Shown: in pieces, positions 8,261 to 16,329 of the stretch
Layout of the letters: every line of letters begins with the position of its first letter
How positions within the stretch are numbered: position 1 is the first letter of the stretch
Origin: Clostridiales bacterium
Lineage (GTDB): Bacteria > Bacillota > Clostridia > Christensenellales > Aristaeellaceae
Direction of reading: 5' to 3'
Length of the DNA: 64,000 bases
Assembly (NCBI GenBank): GCA_015056365.1
Contig: SVGM01000009.1
Span: 62,001 to 126,000, forward strand
Made by a program: the position numbers and the translations under genes
The notes under the pieces: generated by a model
The model's input: only the letters and a program-made list of their open reading frames with translations
Told to the model about the DNA's origin: nothing
Databases searched by the model: none

Positions 8261-9754
8261 TTATACAAACAGTCCAAGCCCATCCCTGAGGATGGTGACG
8301 ATGGGCTGTGCCAGAATGCCCATCAGCAGGTTCAGCGCCACAAAGCCGCACATGGCGACGGTTGCGGTAGCGCCGTGGTTGGCAGGCTCATAGAGCCGTC
8401 CCTCCTGGGGAACCCTATAGAGGGTAATGACCGTTTTCATGAAATAAAGCACGTTCAGCAGCGTGCTGATGACCAGTGCCAGCAGCAGCACCCACATATG
8501 CACACCGCCATAGGCAAAGGCCGCTTCGCTGAAGTACAGCTTGCTGACAAAGCCGCCCAGCACCGGTATGCCCACCAGGCTCATGGCGCTGATGCTGAAG
8601 CATACGCCCGCCACGGGGTTTCGCTTGCCCGCGCCCCGCAGGTCGGAGAAGCGCTTGCTGCCCTGGGAAGCATCCGCCAGCGCAGAAGAGGAGATAAACA
8701 GGGAACTTTTGGCGGCAGAGTGCACCATCAGGTGGTACAGCGCGGCCACCAGACCCGCGTCAATGCCCAGGCCCATGCCTGCAAAGAGGTATCCGATTTG
8801 CGCAACGGAGCTGTACGCCACCATACGGCGCAGGTCATGGCTGTGCATGGCGCTCAGGCTGCCCATCACCATGGCGATGACGCCAAAGCCGAACAAGAGA
8901 TCGTTCAGGTGCAGGCCGCGCACCACATCCATGCCCACCATGCGCACAAAGATCTTGAGCAGCAGCAGGATGTAGGCCTTGCTGACGATGCTGCTCAGCA
9001 CCGCCGAAGCAGAGGGCGTGGAGTAGCCGTAGGCGTCCGCCAGCCAGGTATGGAACGGGAACAGGGCGCTCTTGATACCCAGACCCACAAAGAACAGACC
9101 GATGGTCACCGTTAGCGGCGTACGGTACTGCCCGGATGCATACAGTGCGGTGATGGCCTCGCGGATATTTTCCATCAGCAGATGTCCGGTCAGGGTGTAG
9201 GTAAGCATAATGGCGATCAGCACCATGCCCGATCCCAGCAGGCTCATGATCATATAGCGCATGGCGGATACCATGGTACGCCCGTTCTGGCGGGACATGA
9301 TCAAGGCGCAGGAGCCCAGCGTCATGATCTCGATAAACACATAGCCGGTGAACAGGTCGTTGGTGTAGAGCATGGACAGGGTCGCCGCCAGCATCAGATC
9401 CAGCATGGTACAGACGATGTTCTGCTTCTTGCCGTCCACCTGCTCGCCCATTTTGCGCATGCCACCTAACGCGCTGAGCAGCAACACCACGCTCATCATC
9501 ACGGCCAGCAGCGCCTCCAGCGGGCCCGCTCTGAGCTCGTTGCCCCAGGGCGCTTCAAAATGTCCCATCAGATAGTGGTAACTCTCCCCTGCGCTGACCA
9601 GATGGGCCAGCAGGAAGGCGTTCATCACCGCCACCGCCAGCGACAGCATCACTGTCAGCCGCCGGGCGATCTTGCCGGGGAGCATGGCCGAAGAGATGCC
9701 GCACACCATGCACAGCATGATAGAGAAGAACGGCACATTACGTACAAACGGCAT
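8261..9754 (-). CDS. mrpD: MrpD-like antiporter subunit 1
   Basis: A 497-residue membrane protein, the subunit directly after MrpC and therefore in the position of MrpD (MbhH in archaeal Mbh). Glu142 (YVFIEIMTLGS), Lys228 (GLGIKSALFPFHTWL), the TM8 Lys (SSIVSKAYILL) and the TM12 Lys (HSAAKSSLF) are kept. DAYGYSTPSASAVLSS is close to the typical MrpD form DAY..P.S.SA.LS. Its start codon overlaps the mrpC stop by one base (TAATG), which indicates translational coupling. It is the best candidate for the canonical Mrp antiporter subunit of this operon. Confidence 0.88.
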   Translation of the reverse strand: MPFVRNVPFFSIMLCMVCGISSAMLPGKIARRLTVMLSLAVAVMNAFLLAHLVSAGESYHYLMGHFEAPWGNELRAGPLEALLAVMMSVVLLLSALGGMRKMGEQVDGKKQNIVCTMLDLMLAATLSMLYTNDLFTGYVFIEIMTLGSCALIMSRQNGRTMVSAMRYMIMSLLGSGMVLIAIMLTYTLTGHLLMENIREAITALYASGQYRTPLTVTIGLFFVGLGIKSALFPFHTWLADAYGYSTPSASAVLSSIVSKAYILLLLKIFVRMVGMDVVRGLHLNDLLFGFGVIAMVMGSLSAMHSHDLRRMVAYSSVAQIGYLFAGMGLGIDAGLVAALYHLMVHSAAKSSLFISSSALADASQGSKRFSDLRGAGKRNPVAGVCFSISAMSLVGIPVLGGFVSKLYFSEAAFAYGGVHMWVLLLALVISTLLNVLYFMKTVITLYRVPQEGRLYEPANHGATATVAMCGFVALNLLMGILAQPIVTILRDGLGLFV

Positions 9755-10134
9755 TATTCGTCCTCTCCCTTCATCAGCAGGGTAATGCGGTCAATATCCA
9801 GCGTGTGGTAGCGGCGGTACAGGCGAATGGTCAGCGACAGCATCAGCGCCGTCACACTGACGGATACCACGATGCCCGTAAGCACCAGACCGCTGGGCAC
9901 GGGGTTGATGTAGGTCTGCATGACGTCCACGCCGCCCTGGGAAATGGGGGCGGTGCGGCCGGTCACATAGCCAACGGAAGTGAACATCAAATAAATCGCC
10001 GTATCCATGATGTTCAGGCCGATGATTTTCTTGATCAGGTTGCGGTTGAGCAAAAGGGTGGTAAAACCAACGCCAAAGAGCAGCACCGCCACCACTTCCT
10101 CCAGATGGCTGGACAAAAGCTCTCTCATGCTCAC
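9754..10134 (-). CDS. mrpC: Mrp antiporter subunit MrpC (NuoK-like)
   Basis: A 126-residue membrane protein with three helices, homologous to NuoK of complex I. The typical motif LIKKIIGLNIMDTAIYL follows the first helix, and INPVPSGLVLTGIVVSVSVTA forms the third helix with its signature PLPqALVLTaIVIg-like sequence. It overlaps the upstream MrpB gene by four bases (ATGA) and touches mrpD downstream. In Mrp and Mbh complexes this subunit packs against MrpD and contributes to the ion path. Confidence 0.9.
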   Translation of the reverse strand: MSMRELLSSHLEEVVAVLLFGVGFTTLLLNRNLIKKIIGLNIMDTAIYLMFTSVGYVTGRTAPISQGGVDVMQTYINPVPSGLVLTGIVVSVSVTALMLSLTIRLYRRYHTLDIDRITLLMKGEDE

Positions 10135-11147
10135 ATCCCTCCCTTGCGGAACAGCGTGTAGAACGCGTACATGGTACAGGCCACGATCAGACCCACGCAG
10201 ATATTCAGCGGCAAAATCAGGCCGGAGGACAAAATCGCGCCGGGTGTGCCCAGAGAAATGCCGCTGTTGAGATGATTGGCGCCCATGAAGAAGGAATAGC
10301 TCTTCAGGCCCGCGTAGGTCATCAGCGAAAGGAACGTGACCCAGCGGAAGGTCTTGTAGGTGAAGAAGCGGCCGGTCTTTTCAAAGCCAAAGGCGTTCAG
10401 GTAGAGAATCAGGCCGGCGCCCATCACCGCGCCACCGCTGAAGCCACCGCCCGGGCCCAGGTGTCCGCCCAGGACGATATAGATACCATAGAGCAGGATC
10501 ACCGGCACCAGAATGCGCGCCGCCATCTGCAAAATCGCGTCATTCTTGGGCTCATGATGGCGATCGTCATACTCCGCTTCCAGCATGGACAGGGAGGGCG
10601 CGTCCGGGGTGTGCTCGCCCAGCTTGAGCAAAAGAAGCACGCTGCACGCCGCCACAAACAGCACCGTGCTCTCGCCGAAGGTGTCAAAGGCACGGTAGTC
10701 CAGGATCATGCCGGTGACCATATTCACCGAGCCGGTCTCTGCAACACCTTTTTCGATGTAACGCTGGCTGACTTCGTTGTTGGTGGGGTTGTTCTCCGCA
10801 CCCAGGGGCGGCAGCGCCAGCACGGTGGTCATCAGGAAGGTGATGATCGCCACGCAGAACAGCAGACTCAACACCCGGTAGCCGATCTCCAGCCAACGAA
10901 GACCCTGCCGGCCCGACCAGGCATGCAGCATGCCCAGCTGCAGCCGCTCCTCCAGATACAGCCGCTCCCGGCGTTCGTCCAGTTGCGCCTCATGCATGGC
11001 GTAGTCAAAGGGATCGCTCTCCCGCTTTTCGTCTTCGGACTCGTCCCCAACCGCTTGACAAAGCTGTTTGTCCAGCGGATTGTCCCAGGATACCTGATCC
11101 AGCTCCCGGAGCTTTTGCCAGAAGGATGCGCCGTTATTTTTCTTCAT
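10131..11147 (-). CDS. mrpB: MbhE-MrpB fusion with N-terminal soluble extension
   Basis: A 338-residue protein with three parts. Residues 1 to about 85 are hydrophilic, charged and probably helical, with no membrane segment. Residues about 88 to 175 carry an MbhE-like region, recognised by NMVTGMILDYRAFDTFGE. Residues about 205 to 338 are MrpB/MbhF, recognised by GGHLGPGGGFSGGAVMG and four helices. In typical Mrp systems the MbhE part is fused to the end of MrpA; here it is fused to MrpB instead, and the upstream MbhD part is a separate gene. It overlaps the MbhD gene by 14 bases. The N-terminal extension is not part of the usual family. Confidence 0.85.
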   Translation of the reverse strand: MKKNNGASFWQKLRELDQVSWDNPLDKQLCQAVGDESEDEKRESDPFDYAMHEAQLDERRERLYLEERLQLGMLHAWSGRQGLRWLEIGYRVLSLLFCVAIITFLMTTVLALPPLGAENNPTNNEVSQRYIEKGVAETGSVNMVTGMILDYRAFDTFGESTVLFVAACSVLLLLKLGEHTPDAPSLSMLEAEYDDRHHEPKNDAILQMAARILVPVILLYGIYIVLGGHLGPGGGFSGGAVMGAGLILYLNAFGFEKTGRFFTYKTFRWVTFLSLMTYAGLKSYSFFMGANHLNSGISLGTPGAILSSGLILPLNICVGLIVACTMYAFYTLFRKGGM

Positions 11148-11403
11148 GGTGATCCTCCTCCTCGTCGCCCCGGATGGCGTGGATCTTTTTCAGGGCGATA
11201 AAGAACAGAACGCTGGTCACGCCTGCACCTACCGCAGCCTCCGTCACGGCCAGATCGGGGGACTGCAGGCACATCCATACCATGCACATCAGCAGGCTGT
11301 AGGCCATGAAAATGACCACGCTGGCCAGCAGACTTTTGGTAACGGACGTGGCGATGGCGCACACCACCAGCAGCCCCAGAACGACTATCATAAACACATT
11401 CAC
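11134..11403 (-). CDS. MbhD-like subunit (DUF4040, hydrogenase subunit MbhD family)
   Basis: An 89-residue protein with about three membrane helices. SPDLAVTEAAVGAGVTSVLF is the hallmark of the MbhD domain that is normally found near the C-terminus of MrpA. It ends in an acidic and histidine-rich tail (GDEEEDHHEEK). Its start overlaps the mrpG stop by four bases (ATGA). As a stand-alone gene it follows the archaeal Mbh layout rather than that of a standard bacterial MrpA. Confidence 0.88.
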   Translation of the reverse strand: MNVFMIVVLGLLVVCAIATSVTKSLLASVVIFMAYSLLMCMVWMCLQSPDLAVTEAAVGAGVTSVLFFIALKKIHAIRGDEEEDHHEEK

Positions 11404-11723
11404 TTGCGCGTCATCTCCATCTCATCTTTGTGCTGCTCATCGGTAGCGATCTCCAGTCGGCCGATCAGATGGCCGGCGGTGGGGCTGGTCACCCAGACAA
11501 AGAGAATCACCAGCAGATACTTGACGATCAGCCAGCCGCTGTCGGCGCTGACACACAGGGACAAAAGCACCAGGCCCAGGCCCAGCGAATCTCCCATGGA
11601 AGCGGCATGCATTCGGTTGAGCACATAGTGAAACCGGTACTGACCCACCACGCCGCTGAGCAGGAAAAACAGACCGCCCAGCATCAATACCGCAGACAGC
11701 CCGAAGCGAATCCACTCAAGCAT
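11400..11723 (-). CDS. mrpG: Mrp antiporter subunit MrpG
   Basis: A 107-residue membrane protein with three helices. GVVGQYRFHYVLNRMHAASMGDSLG corresponds to the conserved MrpG motif (ig.lRfpD.ytRlHA.gkadtLG), and SPTAGHLIGRL near the end matches the typical SPvaahliarAA. It begins eight bases before the mrpF stop codon, with GGAGG upstream. In Mrp complexes it belongs to the E-F-G group that sits beside the MrpA-type subunit. Confidence 0.9.
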   Translation of the reverse strand: MLEWIRFGLSAVLMLGGLFFLLSGVVGQYRFHYVLNRMHAASMGDSLGLGLVLLSLCVSADSGWLIVKYLLVILFVWVTSPTAGHLIGRLEIATDEQHKDEMEMTRK

Positions 11724-12033
11724 CCTTCTTCGCCTCCTGCTCTTTTTCTTTCCGCTCCAGCGCGATACCCATAAAAACCTTGCACAGAACCACCACCGCC
11801 AGGAAGCCCAGCAGGGAATAGATCAGCGCCACATCAGCCAGATAGCCCTCGCGGAGCACCAACGCCAGCACGGCGATCATGCCCAGGGTCAGGGTGGAGA
11901 TCATGTTGATGGACACAATGCGGTCGGCGATGCGGGGGCCGATGATCGCGCGGATCAGACATGCCAGCGTAAGCAGCACCATGACCACCAGAGCGCTTGT
12001 CCACAGCAGCTCATACGCCTGCGTTACCTGCAT
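11716..12033 (-). CDS. mrpF: Mrp antiporter subunit MrpF
   Basis: A 105-residue membrane protein with three helices. IRAIIGPRIADRIVSINMIS is the MrpF signature (R...GPt..DRvvalD). The start MQVTQAYE at 12033 is chosen because AAAAGGAGG lies 9 bases upstream; the ORF-track start at 12075 would add 14 basic residues before the first helix. It overlaps the end of mrpE by 23 bases, and its lysine-rich C-terminus overlaps the start of mrpG. Confidence 0.9.
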   Translation of the reverse strand: MQVTQAYELLWTSALVVMVLLTLACLIRAIIGPRIADRIVSINMISTLTLGMIAVLALVLREGYLADVALIYSLLGFLAVVVLCKVFMGIALERKEKEQEAKKDA

Positions 12034-12538
12034 GGTTCCCCGCCTCCTTTTCTGTTTCGTTCTCGGTTGTTGCACTCAGCATCTGCTCCATCCGCAGAAG
12101 CTTCTTTTGAAATGCCAGATCCTCCAGTCCCTCTGCCATCGATGCATCCAGGCAGTGCACCGTAAGGGTATCCTCCTCCAGCGTGCAGGTGATGGTGCCC
12201 GGCGTGAGGGTGATGGAATTGGAGAGGACGATCCGCGCCATATTGCTCTTCAGCGGCGTGCGGAAGGTGACCAACTGAGGCTTCAGCGTCTCTTTGCGCA
12301 GGTAGATGATGCGCAACAGGCACAGGTTGGACTTCACGATCTCGCAGATCAGCAGCCAAACATAGCCCGCGATGGCAGGAATGAGCCGGAGCGCCTTTTT
12401 CTCCGCACGGAAGGAATAGCCAAGAAAACGGTAGCTGAACCAGCACAGCACCGCCGACAGCACAAGGCCGATCAGCGCCACCTCCAGCGTCAGCCGTCCG
12501 TTGAACAAGACCCACAGGGCAAACAAAATCAGCAGCAT
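12011..12538 (-). CDS. mrpE: Mrp antiporter subunit MrpE (first gene of the operon)
   Basis: A 175-residue protein with two N-terminal membrane helices and a cytoplasmic domain. LSNSITLTPGTITCTLEEDTL is the MrpE hallmark (aNSITLTPGTlt). It is the first gene of the ten-gene operon and follows a strong promoter. The C-terminal 40 residues are charged and glutamate-rich. GGAAGGAAGCAAGG lies upstream of the ATG. Confidence 0.9.
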   Translation of the reverse strand: MLLILFALWVLFNGRLTLEVALIGLVLSAVLCWFSYRFLGYSFRAEKKALRLIPAIAGYVWLLICEIVKSNLCLLRIIYLRKETLKPQLVTFRTPLKSNMARIVLSNSITLTPGTITCTLEEDTLTVHCLDASMAEGLEDLAFQKKLLRMEQMLSATTENETEKEAGNHAGNAGV

Positions 12539-12589
12539 ATCCTTGCTTCCTTCCCATACTTAATAGGAAACGTTATTCATACCCGGTGC

Positions 12590-12618
12590 ATTGTACTCCC
12601 CCCGCGAAGGAATGTCAA
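12590..12618 (-). promoter_or_regulatory. Promoter of the Mrp operon
   Basis: On the minus strand TTGACA and TACAAT are exactly 17 bases apart, about 50 bases before mrpE. No other promoter of this quality was seen inside the tightly packed operon. Confidence 0.8.
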
Positions 12619-12715
12619 TTCATGCAGAAAAAATGTCGCATCGCATCGGCAGATATTCATAAAGCACTCTTGAGGCGCATACCTTACCACAAAGCCAGCA
12701 GGAGGAGCATGATGT

Positions 12716-14293
12716 ATGGATATCAGACAGGAAAATTCGGACAAGATGAACCCTATCAGCGCAAAAGAGCCGGAAGTCCTGCGCGAGGAGCTTTCGCTGA
12801 CCCGGTATCTGGGCGAAAGCCTGCGGCAGGCAGTGGTGGAGGGCGAAGTTGCCCTGCCCGGCGGGCTTCGGGAAGAGACGGTGATCCTTTCAGCGGAAGC
12901 CATGGCTGTCATTGAAAAAACCGCCGTCCAGACCGGACGGGTGGACGTGGATGGCAAGGTGATCTTTCATGTGCTCTACACCCAGGGCGACCCGACGCAT
13001 ATCAGCTCGCTGGAGGCTGCGGCGGATTTCAGCCAGACGGTGGAGATGCCCGGCGCGCGCCCCGGCATGAACGCCCCAGTGAGCCTGATGCCGGAGCATG
13101 TAGAAGCCAGCGCACAAGGCGGGCGGCTGAAGCTGATGGCCATTCTCCGGCTGTTTACCCGCCTGTTTTCCGATGACCCCATCAGCGTGGTCAGCGGCCT
13201 GAGGGCGCAGGACGGGCTGATGCAAAAGACCGAAGTGCTCAAAACCAGCCGCACCGTGGCCAGCGGCGTTCAGGACGTACTGGTACGGGACGAATGCGAG
13301 CTGAGCGATGTACTTCAGATCACCGATACACTCTATGCCACCGCGGCAGCCAATGTGCAGGAGGTGATGGGCGGCGAGGAGCGGGCCACCATTTCCGGCT
13401 CCATTGAGCTGGAGGTTACGCACCTCAGCGCCATGCCCTCCCGGCCGCTGGTGATCACCCGGCATTCCATCCCCTTTGAAGAAACCCTTTCCCTCATCGG
13501 GGAGAACGGCGACCAGCTCACCGCCGACGCCATCGTAAAGGACGTGGCGGTCCTGTCCCAGGAGGGGCAGGAGGAGGGGCAGCGTACCCTGCGCGCCGAA
13601 GTGCTGCTGTCCCTGAGCGCCCAGACCACCCAGAGCCGGGACGTATGCCTGCTTTTGGACGCCTACACCACCCAGGGCGATCTGCTCAAGCCTGCCACCC
13701 AGCCTACCCGGCGCGTGCTCGCTCAGCGGCAGGTACACACCGCCGAAAGCGGCAAGCTGACCCTCCTTCTGGACGGGCAGCCGCCTGCCCGCACGCCCCT
13801 GACCGCCACCCTCCGCCCCATCATCACGGACCTGAGCAAAACCGGCGGCAAGCTGAACGTGGAGGGCATGATGGAGGTCTGCCTCCTGTACATGACCGAC
13901 GACACCGCCGTTCCCCAGAGCTACCGCACCGAAGAGCCTTTCCGCATGAGCTTTGCCTGCGACCTGAGCTGCCCCGAGGCCATGGTGCTGCAGCCAACCG
14001 GCATCGAGGTAGCAGGGGTCACCAGCGACCGGGTGGAAGTAAAGTACATCCTGCACCTGTGTTGCTACGACGTGACCCTTGGGCAGGAGCCCTTGGTCAG
14101 CGACCTGAGCCGGGAGCCTGCGCCTGAGGAGGAGCAGGGGCTGCTTCTGTATTTCAGCCAGCCCGGCGAAAGCCTGTGGGATATCGCCAAGCGCTACCGG
14201 GTCAGCTGCGACAGCCTGCGCCGCATGAACCCGTCTCTGGAAGGGGACGCCGTGCCCGACGGACAGCGGGTGATCCTCTGGCGCAGAGGTTAA
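12716..14293 (+). CDS. DUF3794 repeat protein with C-terminal LysM domain
   Basis: A 525-residue protein without signal peptide or membrane segment. It carries repeated DUF3794 (SipL/SPOCS-type) beta domains, visible as similar segments near residues 35-130, 165-265 and 300-440. It ends in a LysM domain, YFSQPGESLWDIAKRYRVS...LRRMNPSL (about residues 475-523). Proteins of this type, such as SipL of Clostridioides difficile and the analogous SpoVID, link SpoIVA at the forespore surface to coat assembly. A related role here is an inference. AGGAGG lies 10 bases before the ATG. It stands alone, divergent from the Mrp operon, and ends at a strong terminator. Confidence 0.8.
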   Translation: MDIRQENSDKMNPISAKEPEVLREELSLTRYLGESLRQAVVEGEVALPGGLREETVILSAEAMAVIEKTAVQTGRVDVDGKVIFHVLYTQGDPTHISSLEAAADFSQTVEMPGARPGMNAPVSLMPEHVEASAQGGRLKLMAILRLFTRLFSDDPISVVSGLRAQDGLMQKTEVLKTSRTVASGVQDVLVRDECELSDVLQITDTLYATAAANVQEVMGGEERATISGSIELEVTHLSAMPSRPLVITRHSIPFEETLSLIGENGDQLTADAIVKDVAVLSQEGQEEGQRTLRAEVLLSLSAQTTQSRDVCLLLDAYTTQGDLLKPATQPTRRVLAQRQVHTAESGKLTLLLDGQPPARTPLTATLRPIITDLSKTGGKLNVEGMMEVCLLYMTDDTAVPQSYRTEEPFRMSFACDLSCPEAMVLQPTGIEVAGVTSDRVEVKYILHLCCYDVTLGQEPLVSDLSREPAPEEEQGLLLYFSQPGESLWDIAKRYRVSCDSLRRMNPSLEGDAVPDGQRVILWRRG

Positions 14294-14343
14294 GCGCCTG
14301 GGAGGACGGAAACAGAAGCTGCCCGGAGGATCATCCGTAAAAC

Positions 14344-14401
14344 AAAAATGGCCTGTCAATCACCGCTCGCAAGGAGCGTTCATGATTGACAGGCCGTTTT
14401 A
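14344..14401. terminator. Bidirectional terminator with 13-bp stem
   Basis: GGCCTGTCAATCA and TGATTGACAGGCC pair perfectly around a 20-base loop that holds a further small stem. A and T tracts flank it on both sides. It serves the convergent DUF3794 and VanW genes. Confidence 0.9.
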
Positions 14402-14414
14402 TGATCAGGCAAAA

Positions 14415-15548
14415 TTATTCTCCGCGGAAAATCTGGATGCAGAGGCTTCCTTCACCGGTGCTTTCCGCCAGGATGCGGATGGGGAAGGTATAGTCGTTAC
14501 GGAAGATGAAGTTCAGCTCCGTATTGCCCACGGCGGCGTCCTGGTGCATGGGCAGGTAGCGGGCACAGCCGGGACCGTGGGGACGGCGCTTCAAAATGGT
14601 GATGCCGCTGAGCTGACGCACAGTGTTGTACAGGGTGGAGCTGCTCTGGCAGGTGCCGCCGCCGTAGCCCAGCTGGCTGCCGCCGTCGATGAGCACCGGC
14701 GCGGCATGGTAACCGTTGGAGCGCTTATAGGGACCGATATGAGCGTTGAAGTCCAGCACCTCGCCGGGCTGCATCACGCGGGTCATCAGCTCGCAGCTGC
14801 GCACGATGTTCTTGCAGCGGCCGTCGTTGCCTTCCTTGCCGGTGTTATACTCGAAGAAGCTGCAAAACGCTGCGATGGGCGTATCACTGCTCATGGGGGT
14901 CTCTGTGGGCGATACCACGGTTACGTCGGTCAGCAGCGTGGCATCCACGTAGCCGTAGCTGCGCCAATAGAGCACCTTGGCAAAGCCGTCCACGAACTCC
15001 AGCACCGCGATCTTGCTGCCCGGTCCCACCACGATATCGTTCACTGGCGCGTCCAGCGACGGGCTTGCATATACCTTCGCCGCCTCGGTGACCGTGGCCA
15101 CAAACTGGGAGGGAACCGTTCCGTAGGGCGGAGTCTTCACCGGGTCGATGGTATGCACGTCTTCATCAATCCACGTACGGATGATATAGCCTACGTTGCC
15201 TTCGTACTCTGCCAGCACATAGCTGGGATACACAGCGTACACGTTAACCTGCTTGCCCTTATTGACCGAGCAGACCGCTTCGCTTTCGCTGGACTGCTGG
15301 GCGCGCATGCGGATGGCGCTACCGCCGGCAAAGGGCTTGATGGTGGCAATATACAACGGCTCCAGCCCTTCGATGCTGGCCACCTCACCGGTCAGGTCTG
15401 CCATGGCGGTGTCCTCTTCGCTGGCGAAGCCTTCCATCTCGATATTTTCCGGCAGCGGCGTCGCCTCCGGCGTCACGTCCTCAGCCAGGGCGAAAACGGA
15501 CGTCAGCAGACAAAGGCACAAGCACAAAATCAAAACTCTTTTCAGCAT
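14415..15548 (-). CDS. VanW-family protein with SH3-like region, exported
   Basis: A 377-residue protein. The start MLKRVLILCLCLCLL at 15548 gives a signal peptide ending near AFALA; the ORF-track start at 15668 lies upstream of the promoter. After a Thr/Glu-rich linker, residues of about 65 to 200 look like one or two SH3-type beta domains (SGSAIRMRAQQSSES, KVNVYAVYPSY). The C-terminal half is VanW: GEVLDFNAHIGPY, DGGSQLGYGGGTCQSSSTLY and RRPHGPGCARYLPMHQDA. VanW proteins are extracytoplasmic and associated with peptidoglycan in Firmicutes; their activity is not established. AAAGGAAAC precedes the start. Confidence 0.85.
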   Translation of the reverse strand: MLKRVLILCLCLCLLTSVFALAEDVTPEATPLPENIEMEGFASEEDTAMADLTGEVASIEGLEPLYIATIKPFAGGSAIRMRAQQSSESEAVCSVNKGKQVNVYAVYPSYVLAEYEGNVGYIIRTWIDEDVHTIDPVKTPPYGTVPSQFVATVTEAAKVYASPSLDAPVNDIVVGPGSKIAVLEFVDGFAKVLYWRSYGYVDATLLTDVTVVSPTETPMSSDTPIAAFCSFFEYNTGKEGNDGRCKNIVRSCELMTRVMQPGEVLDFNAHIGPYKRSNGYHAAPVLIDGGSQLGYGGGTCQSSSTLYNTVRQLSGITILKRRPHGPGCARYLPMHQDAAVGNTELNFIFRNDYTFPIRILAESTGEGSLCIQIFRGE

Positions 15549-15605
15549 GTCGTTTCCTTTCATCCACACACAGGGGGGGATCTGACGGCAAACGCCGCCA
15601 ATTGC

Positions 15606-15634
15606 ATGATAGCACAAAATGGTTCGATGAACAA
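15606..15634 (-). promoter_or_regulatory. Promoter of the VanW-family gene
   Basis: On the minus strand TTGTTC and TATCAT are 17 bases apart, about 55 bases upstream of the start codon. Confidence 0.6.
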
Positions 15635-15681
15635 CAGGCATATGAGACTTTGTTTTTTGTGTGTACACTCACTTCTGCAGA

Positions 15682-15711
15682 TTTACACAGCGCCGCCGCC
15701 TGTGCTATACT
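15682..15711 (+). promoter_or_regulatory. Promoter of the GNAT gene
   Basis: TTTACA and TATACT are 18 bases apart, about 40 bases before the start codon. Confidence 0.55.
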
Positions 15712-15752
15712 GCCAACTGTTACATTTTCCCTGCGTATCAAGGAGGGCCGGC

Positions 15753-16175
15753 ATGAACCTTACCTATACCAACACCATTGCCCCTGAAGATTTTATGCGC
15801 CTTCGCAACATCGTGGGCTGGACGCCCATCGCCATGGAACAGGTGGAGAACGGCCTGCAGCACACGGCTCATCTCGTCTGTGTCAAGGACGGCGATCAGG
15901 TGGTTGCCATGGCCCGCATCCTTTGGGACGGCGGCTATCAGGCGCAGCTGGCGGACGTGATGGTTCTGCCTGCCTATCAGCGGCAGGGCATCGGCAAGGA
16001 AATGGTCACCCGGTTGATAAACTGGCTTCAGTCCCAACTCAAACCCGGCTGGCGCATCAAGCTCAGCCTGAGTGCCGCCGAAGGAAAGGAACCCTTCTAC
16101 GAAAAGCTGAACTTCCGCCGCCGCCCCTACGAAGGCACCGGCTGCGGCATGGACCAATGGCTCGGCAGGGAGTGA
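15753..16175 (+). CDS. GNAT family N-acetyltransferase
   Basis: A 140-residue cytoplasmic protein of the GNAT fold. The acetyl-CoA pyrophosphate loop is ADVMVLPAYQRQGIGKEMV (Q/RxxGxG/A form), followed by a C-terminal PFYEKLNFRRRP segment typical of YjdF/Eis-like small acetyltransferases. The start at 15753 has AAGGAGGG 8 bases upstream; the long ORF beginning at 14382 is antisense to vanW and not real. The acceptor substrate is unknown. The stop codon lies at the edge of a tandem GC-rich repeat. Confidence 0.85.
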   Translation: MNLTYTNTIAPEDFMRLRNIVGWTPIAMEQVENGLQHTAHLVCVKDGDQVVAMARILWDGGYQAQLADVMVLPAYQRQGIGKEMVTRLINWLQSQLKPGWRIKLSLSAAEGKEPFYEKLNFRRRPYEGTGCGMDQWLGRE

Positions 16176-16286
16176 CCCCCTGCACCCCCGGACTGCGCCC
16201 TGGCAGGGGGGTGACCCCCTGCACCCCCGGACTGCGCCCTGGCAGGGGGTGACCCCCTGCACCCCCGAACTGCGCCCTGGCAGGGC
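16172..16286 (+). repeat. Tandem repeat, three 38-39-base GC-rich units
   Basis: Three near-identical copies of a unit beginning GTGACCCCCTGCACCCC and containing GGACTGCGCCCTGGCAGG start at 16172, 16211 and 16249. Each unit junction can form a CAGGGGG-TGA-CCCCCTG hairpin. The first unit overlaps the stop codon of the acetyltransferase. The same hairpin type occurs once each near 22988 and 32511. Confidence 0.85.
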
Positions 16287-16329
16287 GCAGGGCTTGGCGT
16301 TAAGTATATTCCGTTGACTGAAGATACCG

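Noticed and set aside
3204-12538. Membrane-bound hydrogenase (Mbh) or complex I operon
   Set aside because: Gene order resembles the Mbh sodium module, but no NiFe hydrogenase, NuoB/C/D/I or electron-input subunit is present, so only an Mrp-type assignment is supported.
16172-16286. CRISPR array
   Set aside because: The three copies are directly adjacent without unique spacers and no cas gene is present; it is a tandem repeat.
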